The notes below the pieces were generated by a model that was not told the DNA's origin, did not search any database, and saw nothing but the letters and a program-made list of their open reading frames with translations. Of a stretch of 64,000 bases of DNA, positions 12,607 through 24,479 are shown in pieces. Numbering within the stretch: the first letter of the stretch is position 1; each line of letters begins with the position of its first letter. The position numbers were made by a program, and so were the translations under genes. The stretch spans positions 62,001-126,000 of the forward strand of contig JAZKJV010009632.1 in NCBI GenBank assembly GCA_037367405.1. Reading direction: 5' to 3'. This stretch comes from Ottelia alismoides (lineage: Eukaryota; Streptophyta; Magnoliopsida; Alismatales; Hydrocharitaceae).

Positions 12607-12994
12607 GGGTGCGTTTGGTTGGCGGGTTAAGGTGGTTAAATTGGTAGAGGGTAACCCGTTTTTTTGATTTTAATGTTTGGATATAAGGTTAAACTGGAGG
12701 TGAGTTAGAAGTGGATTTGGAGTGATATAATTGTATTGAAGTTTGAAAAAGTGAGTAGTTATTTTGATGTGATTGTATTGAAGTTTGGAAAAGTGAGTAG
12801 AAGTGGAGTAGATTATAATTTTTATATGATATGATGGTATAATATATTATTTTTTGATACGATTGATGATGTAAAATTGATTTATTTAATTTTTAAAAAA
12901 AGGAATAAAGTGGGGCCCACAGGGAGAGAGGGAGATGTGGGGTAAGGGGGTAAACTCCCCAAAGGAGAATTTAACCCCCCACCCGAACGGTATC
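12607..12994. mobile_element. Tourist-like MITE with TAA target duplication
   Basis: A 388-bp element lies between TAA trinucleotides (12604-12606 and 12995-12997). Its ends are imperfect inverted repeats (gggtgcgtttggttggcgg at the left; the complement of cccgaacggtatc at the right). It shares internal words such as gtgattgtattgaagtttg.aaaagtgag and gggtaaactccccaaagg with the MITE at 43148-43529. A 3-bp TAA duplication is typical of the PIF/Harbinger superfamily. Confidence 0.8.
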
Positions 12995-13085
12995 TAACAG
13001 TCTTGATGAAGGAGATAGAAGTCTCGAATTAAGTCGGATTTTGAACGACATAATGGTGTATATGAACTTTTTTCTCATATATATA

Positions 13086-13430
13086 GGGAAAAATGTGGAT
13101 GTTCCTGGGAGGGAGCTAATTTAGTTCCTCCAGCACCATTTTCCTCATATTTTCTTATTTTTTTAAAATGAATTTGTAAAAAATTCATCACTACATCTAT
13201 ATATTATGTCATTCAAGTTTCGTGAGAAACAAACTCTTATGACCTCCATCTTGATCGTCATTTTTTAACGGTCACAGAATTGTTAAAATTGACCCCATCT
13301 GTTTCGCACGGAATTGGAATGATATAATAATGAAAATCCACATCAACATTTATGAAAATAAAAAAATATAGAGAAAATAAGGTATGGAGAATCAAGTTAG
13401 CTCCCTCCAAAAATCAACCATATTTTACCC
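13086..13430. mobile_element. MITE with about 34-bp terminal inverted repeats
   Basis: The left end (gggaaaaatgtggatgttcc through gggagggagctaa) is mirrored by the right end (ttagctccctcc through accatattttaccc). Flanking tatata on both sides may be the target duplication or simple AT sequence. No coding capacity. The superfamily is not certain. Confidence 0.7.
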
Positions 13431-13680
13431 TATATATAGAGAGGGCTTATCCCATGATATCAATTAAGAAAGAAGGAGAGGAATCAAGATAGATCATTAG
13501 ATCTCACTTTCCACCAACGGCGAGGATTAACTTTTTAAGCCCACTTTATTACATTGTTCAAAAGTTATTCCTCACTCCTTTCGTACCGTCGTCTCCCTCT
13601 CGCATCGCCATCCCCGCCTCCCACGCATGCAACTTGTGGAATCCCCCTTGCCCGATCTCCTTAGTTCGTCTCCTTACATC

Positions 13681-13918
13681 GCTGCTCCTCGCTTCCATCT
13701 TTTCCTAATGGCTTGCCGGAATGCCGCTCCTCGCTTATATTTTTCTCTGGTAGCTTGCCTTGCTTTGCTAGAATGTCGCACCTCGCTTCCATCTTTTTTC
13801 GGTGGCTTGCCAGAGCACCGCTCCTCGCTTCCATCATATTTTTGATGACCTGCAGGTGTGCCACTCCTTGCCTCCATTTTTTGGGTGGCTTGCTGGGGTA
13901 CAATTCCTCAGTTCTATC
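13681..13918. repeat. 42-bp minisatellite, left part
   Basis: Tandem units start at 13681, 13723, 13775, 13817, 13859 and 13900. The core reads gctcctcgcttccatctttt...ggtggcttgcc. Three units are exactly 42 bp, one is 41 and one is 52 because of a 10-bp insertion. Unit six is cut after 19 bp by the hAT-like element and resumes at 15467. The period is a multiple of three, and the minus strand reads a 14-residue repeat (M-E-A-R-S-G-like), so it may once have been coding. Confidence 0.85.
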
Positions 13919-15458
13919 CAAGGTTTGAAAAATCGGACCGGCTGTTAAACCGGTCCTTGCTCAAGTTTGGTTTGACCGGGTCGAACCAGTGGTCTGAACC
14001 AGTCGAACTGTTAATGACATCAGCATGACGTCATCTTCCATACAGATTAATAAAAAATCAGCCCGTTCATTTTGTAAAGGTCGGACCGATTGAACCGGAA
14101 TATAAATACGTTAAAAATAGAATTTTCTATTCAAGGTATAGAGTTAAATACAAAAAGATATGCTTTTACATGAAAAATCACATCATATAATAAAAAGTAG
14201 AGCAATGTATGCTCATATGTAAATAATGGAAATTAAAAAATATCAATGCCGAAGCAAATCCTCAACAAAATCAAATACATATTGTTACATATCAACTACA
14301 CATTTTTGCTTTTAAAAGATAACAAGGACATGGAAAATTGGTGGATAATTCAAGACCTTTTCTATTATTATCAAAATAATATTCTAAAAAAATCAATATT
14401 TAAGATTTTTATGATAAATATCCCTATGGTTGATTTTTCTAATAGAGTAATTAGGTTGAAAATATGATTATGTAAATAAAATACTATTTTACATATAAAA
14501 ATTTCAGATGACAGAAAGGTTAGACAAAAAAGATACGTACCTTGTAGGCTCGCCGGCGAGCAGGAGGAGCTGTGAAGCAGTGGAGATATTAGCCGCGGAG
14601 CACATATTGTTCTGCTTCGCCTCCATAACCTCAAACAAATCTCTTCCCGGTGGGGTTCCTCGTCGACGCACCCGCTCTCCGTAGGAAACCCCAACCCTAC
14701 GCGGTGGCGTTGACATCCCTACGTGATGGTTTGCCTCCAGGAAGACCTGGACTTTGGAAGCCCTTTCCTCCGGTATTCTCTCATGCATCGCAAGCACCAC
14801 GACCATCTTTGACAGCCGCATCACTGAATGCAAGGCGATCCCCTTCTCGGCGAGGTTCTGCCTCCCTCTTCTCCCTATCGAGCATGACAACGACGTCAGC
14901 GACCTCGAGATCGTGGGAGGGAGGGAGGCGGCAGTCTCGAGCACAGAGGTGCCGCCGGTGACTACGACTTCGACGATGAGGCAGGACTGGCCACGGGTGA
15001 AGGTGCCCTCGATGGCATGGGCCTTGGTCTCCTTCCGGTGTATGAGCATGGGGATGGAGTGGGAGGCGGAGAGGACAGTGGCGAAGGGAAGGACGGCGTA
15101 AGGGAAGCCACAGACGAGGTTGAAGGAGGTGCCTGGGAGCCTTGTGAGGTTGAAGGAGGAGCCTGAGAGCCTTGTGGTGAACGGCATTTTTTGTTGGAAA
15201 CGTTGGCAAATAGAAAAATAAAAAAATATAAGTTACAACGAGGGGAAGAAGAAAGGTCACGTTTCATTTTCCCCAGCGGGAGATATCCGGTTTTTTTTGT
15301 CCGGTCCGTCTCGGTTGAACCGGTCCGCGTTGACTGGTTTTTACACGGTTCAATTTATTTTAATCAAAACATTGGGATCGGCTGGACGGACCGGAAATTC
15401 ATCGGTTCCCGATTGTATCGGTTGAACCAGCCGGTCCGGTCTGATTTTTAAAACATTG
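13919..15458. mobile_element. hAT-like non-autonomous element carrying a UMP synthase fragment
   Basis: The element of 1540 bp starts caaggtttgaaaaatcggac and ends with the near-complement ctgatttttaaaacattg. GTTCTATC flanks it as an exact 8-bp duplication (13911-13918 and 15459-15466), the size typical of hAT transposition. Subterminal regions are rich in ggaccgg and gaaccgg words on both sides. There is no transposase. The interior (14504-15187) is GC-rich and encodes a captured piece of UMP synthase on the minus strand. It sits inside the sixth unit of a 42-bp minisatellite; removing it and one TSD copy restores a 42-bp unit. Confidence 0.85.
14504..15187 (-). pseudogene. UMPS: captured UMP synthase fragment (OPRT domain and start of OMPDC domain)
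   Basis: UMP synthase converts orotate to UMP in pyrimidine synthesis. The 227-codon frame contains LVCGFPYAVLPFATVLS, IPMLIHRKETKAHAIEGTF and CLIVEVVVTGGTSVLETA, which match the orotate phosphoribosyltransferase domain in order, then QVFLEANHHV and FEVMEAKQNNMCSAANIST from the linker and start of the decarboxylase. Defects are visible. The PRPP-binding motif normally has two acidic residues (E-D) and here reads E-V; residues are missing in the loop after RKETK. The stretch around 14860-14920 reads correctly only in another frame (LEVADVVVMLDRE), so two compensating frameshifts are present. The N-terminus is replaced by a short tandem duplication. The 3' end reads ACAAG then GTACGT at about 14540, a good splice donor, so capture was probably from genomic DNA and not cDNA. 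Confidence 0.85.
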
Positions 15459-15466
15459 GTTCTATC

Positions 15467-15532
15467 TATTTTCCGTGGCTTCTCGGAGTGCTGCTCCTTG
15501 CGACTATCTTTTTTTCTTTGGCTTGCTTGAGT
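15467..15532. repeat. 42-bp minisatellite, right part
   Basis: This is the continuation of unit six (23 bp, to 15489) and a seventh unit (15490-15532) of the array interrupted by the hAT-like element. 19 bp before the insertion plus 23 bp after it give exactly 42 bp. Confidence 0.85.
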
Positions 15533-17160
15533 GTCGTGATTGAGATGCTTGCTTGGGCATAATTTTACGTTAGAACGTTCATTTTCAAATGGATGATATT
15601 AAAGTTATGAAAGAAGTAATAATTAATGTCAACCAGGAAAAATGATGATCTCGGAAACGTTGCCGATTAATGTTGCAGTTGTTGAAAGGTTTACGACAAA
15701 AAAACATGGTGTTGTAATGTATTTATTATGTCTATCTTTTAATGTAATAAAGTTCTAAACATAGAGTGCTAATGTTTACCTAAAAGAAAGAAATATTGAT
15801 ACTTTTGTTGTTGCGATGCATGTTGACACCATCAGACGTGTTCCTCGTGGTAGATTTTTTATGTCCTGATTTTTTTTAGTTTTGATTAAAAATGTGGTTG
15901 ATTCTTTCAATTCTTTGTTCATCTATCTCTCTTTTCTTTCAGACGTTGGCTTTTTTTTCATGTGCAGTAACCTTTGTATTAAAGAAAGAATCGTTCTGAT
16001 TTGAATGTATACCATATCGTTCGAAAAGTACATCTGTGGTCCTTTATTCTACCATATGTATAATATATTGGATCTTTACTAAATAAATATTAAAATATTC
16101 ATAATTAATTAAATAGGCATGAACTTTAAATATTTTTAAAAACTACCATTTATCTGCACCTGCTGATTTGGTACGCCACACCCAAATCGGTACCTCGGGT
16201 GCCGATTTCGGGTGTGGTGTCCAAATCAGCAATTGAGGTGCGGATTTGGTTCAAACCCCTTTGGATTAGCGCCCCTCCCCTCCCCTTTCTCCCTTGAGTA
16301 CTCCAAAATTTCTAAGAAATTATTTTAAATACTTTATATGATATTATATCACAAATATTTTTATTAAGGTATTAAAATCTATTTCCTGTTTATTTGATCC
16401 ATTTTATGCTTTTGTATTTTTCTTTATTTTATTTTATTTTATGTGTTTTTAGCTTTAGAATCCATAAAAAGATCAAAAATATTACAAACACAAAAAATAT
16501 ACAAAACACAATAACATTTAACTTTGTACATTTTGAGTTCATTTAATTTTTTTTAAAATACAAAAAGATCCATTTATCTTCACATATATTACCATATATC
16601 TAATATAAAATTTAACTTAAAAACATTTGTAAAATGAAAAACCCATAAAAATCATTTAAAATATTTTTCAAAGACTCTGTATATGCATGATTTCTCTTAT
16701 TTTACAGTAGTGTAACATAGTAATTTTTTCTAAAATGAGTACTTATTACTGTGGATAGAAGTGTATTTTTTCTAAAAGAGGACTAAAATTTGGCACATCT
16801 AATAAAGATCTTTATATCTTAAGTTTTAAAAATCAATAGAAATAAAATATGAAGATATTCACCATTACATATTAATAATCTCAATCATCAATATTATAAT
16901 GCCTATCCATTTAAAAGAAATACATATATTCTATTAAAATCATATAACAATTATAATTTTTCAAGAAATAATGTAAAATAGTTTACATTGTTCTATGGTA
17001 ACAATTTCTTTAGAATATCTTTTAGGTCTCCTCCTCTTCCTTCACCTCCTTTGACATTGTCCCCTTTCTTCTTATGAATATATTCATGAGTTTGTTTTGC
17101 CTTCTTCTTGATATTCCATTATGAATGAGTAAGTACATGACCAAGAGGATGCGATGTAGC
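15533..17160. other. unassigned AT-rich DNA
   Basis: No gene recognised. It contains the hairpin at 16156-16241 (listed separately) and long A/T-rich tracts at 16300-17000. Confidence 0.4.
16156..16241. repeat. long near-perfect hairpin
   Basis: An inverted repeat of about 29 bp per arm (16162-16190 and 16202-16230, starting gctgatttgg and ending ccaaatcagc) encloses an 11-base loop. Outer words gcacc and ggtgc extend the symmetry. The arms carry only a few mismatches. It could be a small foldback transposon or a small-RNA-producing hairpin; nothing in the sequence decides between them. Confidence 0.75.
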
Positions 17161-17484
17161 TTAGGAATTCCTCAGAAGTTCAACTAGTTGTGTAACTTGA
17201 CCGATCTGTGTAGGCTCTATGAACCTTATTCCTACCAATGGTCTGCGAGGTGGATCTGCAGGTTGATGCGTTTGTAGTACGGGAATGTGAAGGGTTTGTG
17301 TCTCCAACTCGGTTGTCTCAATCTGGCAAACCATCGCAAAGATCTTTGCTTGAAGACCTTCTGAATTGTATTGAGTTGGTTGTGTGAGTTGAGAGGGCAC
17401 AAAGTCAAATAGACTTGACGGACCAGCATATAATGGTCCCGCAAACTGTGATTGACTCGAAACTACAATACATCCTATAAGCAT
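17161..17484 (-). other. unrecognised 107-codon ORF
   Basis: The ORF is Gln/Thr/Pro-rich without a domain I can name. Such tails occur in ORFs of plant transposon-associated genes, but no transposase or other domain lies beside it, and the surrounding DNA is AT-rich and non-coding. It may be a remnant exon or chance. Confidence 0.2.
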
Positions 17485-19343
17485 GACATAATTACATTAT
17501 TAATCAAGTAATTAAAAATCTAAATTCTAAATTGAATAATTGAGATAATTATATATTTAAATTAATGGAACATGAATTCACAAAAGGTGGTTGCTCTTGT
17601 GACAACTTTTGTCTACTAAATCCCCCCATCATGCAAACCTATAATATTTGGATTATATTCAATTTTATAAAAAAGTAAAAACTAAATTCAATTACTTCCA
17701 GAATATGGAATCTACATAGTTTATCATATTTCATAGCTTTTAAGAAAATGCAATTCCTTAAGTAATGGAAAAAAAACATATTGAAGATTTTAATTGAGTG
17801 TCTGAATAACCAAACATACCAATTTATGTTGGATTGGAAATGCATTCGCTTACGCATTACTTGATCTCATCTGAATATCCATTAGTTTGCACTATTTCAG
17901 TGGTAAAACAGAAGATTAAGCAAATTTAAAACTAGATTCAAAAATTTTGATCTTTTTATGTCAGTAATCAATTTTAGCCAGTATATTATCCTATAGAATC
18001 ATTGATATTTTTAGTCTTCGTCTGCAAGGGGTGTCCATGAGGGGACACATCTCTGTTGCTGGAGTCATTGATATTTTTAATCTTCGTCTTTAATTCGGTT
18101 CCTATCGAGCATGAATGCACTTGCTTTTTTACAATGGCAATCCTCAAAAGATATCGCTTTGCATGTTATTCAAGTCGTTAGGTGCGGTTGTTTATGGGTG
18201 CAGACACCACATCGGACTTAATGGACGTGATGGTCAACTCGACCAATGCAACGATGTAGGGGTCTGGCATGTAGGAATAGTGACATCCAGGGGTGGCTGA
18301 CCGTGGAACGGTGGATTTGGCATGAGCGGGTTGGATAATGCAAGATCATACAATTGGAAATAGATCAACCATGTTGGGAAGGGGACCATAAAGAAGCCTG
18401 GGCCATTTGAGTTGAGACACATATATTTGCCATGTTGTAGGAGAACCAAAAGGATGGGGGTGAAATCGAGAAGTCTTTTGGGATCTCCTATCCCAACAGA
18501 ATGCATGCATACCCTCTTGAGTATTCATCCAAGATGATGGTTATATATTGCCATAGACACTTACAACCTTATGGATTGATCGGATTTTCAAAAGTATGAT
18601 TGCACGATATTGTGTATGTAAGATGGAATAAGAGGTTCATGTCGCCTCCTGTGTGACTTTTTCCTCTGGAAAATGGTAATTTGTGGGGATTCGATCCAAG
18701 GACTGACTTGATTTCAGCATGTGTAAACCATTTAAATGACTTGGATTCTGATAAAATTTGTTTCCTCCGTATCCATCTAAATTTCACTGAGTCCTCATTC
18801 ATAGATTGATGCCCAATAATATGTAAGAATACAAGTGAGAGGAAAGAGAGATAGATGAAAAGAGTCAGAAGTAATCTGCCCTAAAACTCAACACGAGGTC
18901 TCTCCATTTTAATCAAGAATACAAAAAGTCAACACAGAAAAAACTACCACAAAGAACATGTCTCAACAATGGAAGGGCCTCTTGATAAAGGTAAATCTTA
19001 GAACAATTTAGAGTGCATGGAAACCTGTAGTCAAAACTCAAAAGAGGGTACAAGATAGCTTCAACAATGGAAGGGCCTCTTGATAAAGGTAAATGCTGGA
19101 GAAAGAAGGGTGCAAAAAAGGGAAACACTCGACATCCCTTTTACGCCTCCTCCGCAAGGGACAGGAGATCTCGACATCTCCTATGCACGTCCTCCACGAC
19201 GGATGGGTGGAGATGTGCTCAGCATCGCTGAGCGCGTATTCCGTTGGCGACAGGTGGTGTTGCGTATGTGTTGGGGGTGGTGTCCGGACATGAGATTTTT
19301 AGGACAAAGGGAGGGAACAAAAGAGGTTAGTGAACTGAAGGGA
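17485..19343. other. unassigned DNA with small direct repeats
   Basis: No gene recognised. ORFs at 18234-18506, 18346-18528 and 18569-18802 (minus) have no motif known to me. A 22-bp phrase containing attgatatttttagtcttcg occurs twice near 18001 and 18067. A 34-bp exact direct repeat (18963-18996 and 19061-19094) is listed separately. Confidence 0.4.
18963..19094. repeat. 34-bp exact direct repeat, two copies 98 bp apart
   Basis: The phrase beginning tcaacaatggaagggcctct and ending aaaggtaaat is present at 18963-18996 and at 19061-19094 without a mismatch. The spacer is not repeated. Confidence 0.9.
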
Positions 19344-19771
19344 TTTCAACAAGGGATTTTTACCCGGCAGACTCTATAATCTTTGCCAATTACCTCAACG
19401 ACCTTTGAAACAACTAATTCCCTCCTCGACCCCCTAAACTTGCTGTCTTACCTCCGGAATCATGCTGTTAAATTGACATATATTGGGCTAACTTGCTTAG
19501 GTTAAAACTGAGTTAATCAAACCACATCAAATCTAACGGTTGGATTTCTTCCTCTCTCTCTCACACATTCCTTCTTCTATCTCCTTCACAAACTCTTCTA
19601 TTTCCTTTGACAGAGGTGCTGCTCCAGGGGAAGAGGCAGCGTCGAGGTCGAGCGGAGGAGGCGGTGGAGTGACGATGATGATTGATGGGCAGTGGAGGGT
19701 GGGGCGGAGGGCTTTGGGCAGAGGTCCGTCCCAGATGGTGACAGTTGGTCGATCAACGGAGGGGTATGCAG

Positions 19772-20785
19772 TGTTGTAAACAGGATCAAGCATGCATATA
19801 ATAAACAGTAAATATTCGGATCCAAATGAACGGAAATAAACGTATTACAGATTAATATCATTAACAACATATATTCCCAATCCATTATCCGATTACGAAA
19901 TGCAAGTAGGAACCGATTAACCATACATAAACAAACAACCGGGCGAGATCCAGAAAAGGGTAAGCAATAAATCAATTTCGGCAAACAATAGATAAGAAAA
20001 ATTAGATTAGAGATCACCGAAGCGTCCATGAAATGGACTGTCCTTAGAGAGGATTTCGCCCCCACAATACCGATGCGTAGGGTACTGGCGATCCGCTTCT
20101 AGGATACGACGGTTCACGGTCATCGTCAACGTACACTGACGAGACCGTCCTTGAAAGCACCTCCTAGAACTTGCAGCCGAGAACAAACAAAGTCACAGTC
20201 ACGAGAGAGAGAGAGAGACAAGAGGGACGACGAGTGGAGTTTTCTTGCAAGTGAAGAAAAGCGGCGTCAGGTGAGGGGTATAAAAAAAGGAGCCCGCGTG
20301 CCCTAGCGCACGGTCCCTTCGGTTTTCGAAAATGCCCCTCAACGGACGTGTCCTTTCGAATTCCAAAACTGCGGCTAAGTCGAGCTGTTTGGATCAAGTC
20401 CGATTCCCAATGTGATCGAAATCAAATTAATCCGTCTGATTAATTTAATCGAACAACCAAATGAAACCCGTAGCAAAAGTATCGAGATCCGAGATCCGAA
20501 TTGACTCTCCCGAGCCCGAGCCCGAGCCCGAGCTGGTGCCGGTGCCGGTGCCGGTGTCGGAGACGGAGCGGAGCGCGCGCGCGTGTGTGGTCCTTCATTC
20601 CTCCTCTCTACTATTACTACAAGAGCTTGGGATGTGGACTCATATATAAGTCCACCAAAAGTTTAGATCTTTAAGGTATGGTACTAAACTTCCACCCAAA
20701 CTCAACCATGTTTAAAATTTGAGAATTCCCAACTTTCCCTCCAAACCATTTGGTTTCCCAATTGAAACTAAATTAATGCCAATTG
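19772..20785 (-). repeat. 3' LTR of copia 1 (U3 end deleted)
   Basis: It is homologous to 38478-39514. It stops after ccaattg and jumps straight into internal sequence starting tttgaaaaagag. Comparison with copia 2, where the LTR end, about 20 bp and the same tttgaaaaagag follow in order (60120-60195), shows that roughly 75 bp covering the U3 start and the polypurine tract are missing. The short word ccaatt occurs at both sides of the missing part. A gagccc repeat tract near 20515-20540 differs in length between copies. Confidence 0.85.
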
Positions 20786-21550
20786 TATTTGAAAAAGAGA
20801 TTCAAAAAGATTTAAGAGACTTCTTTCGGCTGCACACACTTTACTTTCAGTAAAGGTATCTTCCAGTTTGAACCTCTACTTGAGTTTATTACTTTCACTT
20901 TAACAGAAATGAAGTGAACTACGTCTTGAACTTCAGACCTTAGTGTTAAAGTATACAGTAGAAACAATAAAGCGTTGTTCTTGGTGCAATCTTCAGGGTT
21001 GGTGCTCTTAAAGGCCATGCACCCTTATCCTGTTTCATGAGTGTGTTCAGAAAAGACCATCTTCCTTTAACTGCGGCCCACAGTAACACTCACATAGGTG
21101 GCGTTCTCCAAAGATGCACTGCTAACATCTACCCAAAGGCTTGAACCCATCAGAGTCTACGCTCTTCCTAAACTCACAGCTTAAATGGCACTCAGGCTTT
21201 CAGGGATAAGACACTCATGCTTACGCATTAAGATTAGAGTGCCAACCAGTTCTCCAAACAGTTTATTATTACCACATTGAACCTACTTTGTGGGATCTCC
21301 ACTTAGATAGGTTGGGTTGCCACTGTGGAGGAACTCCCAATGGGTCTCAGTCCCATCCCAAGCCTAGACTTTAGGACTAAAGATTTATCAAGTCCCTTAG
21401 TCAACGGATCTGCCGTGTTGTCTTTTGATCCAACAAAATCCACAGCCAACACTCCTCGACACACCAAATCCCTTAACGTCTTAAGTCTGATTTGTATGTG
21501 TCTCCTTGTTTTCTGATTGAACTTTGAACTCTTGATCTTGCCAATTGTGG
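20786..21550 (-). other. 3' non-coding region of copia 1
   Basis: Sequence between the end of pol and the 3' LTR, without meaningful ORFs. It is closely matched by 60178-60947 in copia 2, which supports its being part of the element. Confidence 0.75.
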
Positions 21551-24477
21551 TTATATTATCACGTCTACCGAGATCGCAGGAAAAGGCTGACCTATCATGC
21601 GAATTTCAGACAGAAGTTCCCTTAGCCATTCAGTCTCAATTCTAGTGGTGTCCAAAGCACACAGCTCGGCCTCAAAAGTGGATCGAGCTAGAATGGTCTG
21701 CTTCATAGACCTCCAGGAGACTGCACCGCCTCCAAGGGTAAATGCATACCCTGTAACACCATTACTCCCAGACTCCTCTATTTTCCCTATCCAGCTTGCA
21801 TCACTGTATCCTTCTAGTACAGATAGATGTCTACTATAATGCAAACTAAGGGAAATAGTTCCCTTCAAGTACTTCAGTACTCGATTCAGAGCCTCCCAGT
21901 GAGTACGGTCAGGACAGCTAGTGTATCTACTCAGCTTTGCAACCGAGAATGAAATATCATGTCTCGTGAAATTTGCAAGATACATTAAACTTCTTATCAC
22001 TTGTGAATACCTTAGCTGAGCTACAGGTACTCCACTTTTATTCTGAAATAACGTTTTGGATGAATCAAAAGGAGTGCTTACAACTTTGCAATATTGATAT
22101 CCAAATTTCTCAAGTACCTTCTCAACATAGTGAGATTGAGAAACTACAATCCCATCAACTGACCTTGTCAGATTGAGACCTAAGATCACATCAGCAACAC
22201 CCAGGTCCTTCATCTCAAACTTGCTACTTAAGAATACCTTAGTCTTATTAATAATTCTCATATGTGATCCGAACAACAACATGTCATCAACATATAGGCA
22301 CAAGACAATACACTCATCACCTTTCACCTTGGAATAGACACAGTTATCGGATTTATGAACCTTAAAGCCACATGACAAGATAGTCTTGTCAAATTTTTCA
22401 TGCCACTGCTTTGGTGCTTGTTTCAATCCGTAAAGGGATTTGACAAGCTTGCAAACATTTCCCTCGTTTCCAGAAGTCACAAGCCCATCAGGTTGATCCA
22501 TATAGATATCTTCCTCAAGATCGCCATGCAAGAAGGTGGTCTTCACATCCATCTGGTGGATAGAGAGATCATATATAGATGCCAATGCTATGAGCATACG
22601 GATTGTGGTCATCCTAGTCACAGAGGAATATGTATCAAAATAATCGAAACCTTTCTTTTGCCTAAAGCCCTTGGCAACTAATCTGGCTTTGTACTTTTCA
22701 ATTTATCCGTCAGGTCTAAGCTTTCTCTTAAACAACCACTTGCACCCAATGGTAGAGTACCCTTTGGGTAAATCAACCAACTCCCAAGTTCCGTTAGTCA
22801 TAATGGAATCCATCTCAGATTTGATGGCTTCCTTTCATTGTTTTGCTTCAGATCAAGCCATGGCTTCCTTGTAACTTGGTGGATCACCCTCGATTTGGTA
22901 GACAACAAAGTCGCTACCCAGATCCTTGGCTATCTGAGGTCTTTTACTCCTCCTTGGCTCAATCTCTTCAGAAAGATCATTGGGTTCAGGTTGAGTCTCA
23001 ACCCCCACATTCGTTATCCTTTCCACTTGACCTGGAATAGATCCTGATATAGAGGCACCTTCAATGGTCAGATTCGGAGGAATCCCAGTCTTCAATGGGA
23101 AGACATCATCAAAGAAGGTAGCATCACGGAGTTCAACAATAGTGTTTACTTCTATGCCTGGTATCTCGGACCGAATTACCAAGAACCTATATACATAGAT
23201 ATTTTCTTGGTAACCTAAGAAGACCGCATCAACAGTTTTAGGACCAAGTTTCTTTCTCTTGTGTTCTGGGACTAAAACCTTAGCGAGACAGCCTCACACT
23301 TTGAGATGTCTTAATATTGGTTTCTTATTTCCCCAAAGTTCAAAGAAATACTTTTCCATATGTCTTGGAGTAAACCTATTCAGAATATGACAATCTGTAT
23401 TCAAGGCTTCTCCCCACATATAGGTTGGAAGTCCATAACTTTGTAAGAGAGCATTGATCATGTCAGTTAAGGTTCTATTTTTCCGTTCTGCTATCTCATT
23501 TGATTGCGGTGAATATGGGGCCGTAACTTCATGAACTATGTCAAACGATTTGCACTATTCATCAAATAAGTTAGAGGTATATTCACCTCCTTTATCTGAC
23601 CTAAGGCGTTTAAGTACTTTTCCTGTTTGTGTCTTAGCCTCATTTTAAATATAAGAAATTTCTCTAAGGCTTCATCCTTGATTTTCATTAGATATACATA
23701 GCAGTATCTATTGTCATCATCTATAAAGGTGATAAAGTATTTCTTATTGTCTCGGGTCAACACATCATTAAACTCACAGATATTCGTGTGCACTAGATCC
23801 AAGATCGCACTATCTCTAGAGACAGACTGAAAAGACTTCCTAGGTGTCTTAGCTTGCACACAGATTTCACATTTTTGAGTTTTATCAATAGTGTGTTTAG
23901 GGATCAACTCTAAATTCATCATTCTTTTAATTGAATTTAAGTTTACATGTTCCAATCTACCATGCCACAGATCACAAGATTCTAGATTATTCACAACATG
24001 AGACATAGAACTAGAACATTTAGAACTCAAAACATTCATTTCATTAATGTTTACTGAATCACATCTAATTCTAAACAACAAATCAAAATCAACCAAATAG
24101 CGTTTTCCATAAAAAATGCCATGTCCCAGAATGACAACTTTATTACATTTGAAGTTTAATTCAAAAACATTTCTAACTAAGATAAAGCCAAATAACACAT
24201 TCTTATTGATGTCAGGAACATGCAACACCCTATGCAACGTCCAGACACGTCCAGAGGAGAACCTCAAGCTGACTTGTCCCGACCCTAGAACCCTGGCTGC
24301 AGAATCGTTCCCCATCTTCACAGTCCCACCACTGCAGGTCTGATAAGAAGAAAACAACGTTCTGTCAGAACAAATATTTACATTAGCTTCCATATCCACG
24401 ATCCACTCATTTAGATCATAGATACGATATAGTTCAGGTTTTATAGAGACATACCCCTCGCTAGCCCCGAGTCCCAT
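21551..24477 (-). pseudogene. copia 1 pol: protease, integrase, reverse transcriptase, RNase H (degenerate)
   Basis: Domains run from high to low coordinates. The protease region near 24360-24400 reads WIVDMEANVNICSDR, so the catalytic D-T-G is altered to D-M-E. The GAG-pre-integrase zinc region follows (DLWHGRLEHVN through KCEICVQAK). The integrase core around 23700-23800 reads LVHTNICEF, with Asn where the family has the first catalytic Asp, and later TFIDDD. A linker (22853-23182) carries EPRRSKRP. Reverse transcriptase lies in 21551-22621 with VKTTFLHGDLEEDIYMDQP, LKQAPKQWHEKFD and LCLYVDDMLLFG, followed by RNase H with YSDASWIGK. The parts are split by frameshifts and stops, for example near 23530 and 22840. 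In life such a polyprotein processes itself, copies the RNA and integrates the cDNA; this copy cannot. Confidence 0.9.
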
Positions 24478-24479
24478 AG

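Noticed and set aside
17161..17484. C-terminus of a plant mobile domain or transposase protein
   Set aside because: The composition is suggestive but no diagnostic motif is present and no neighbouring domain supports it.
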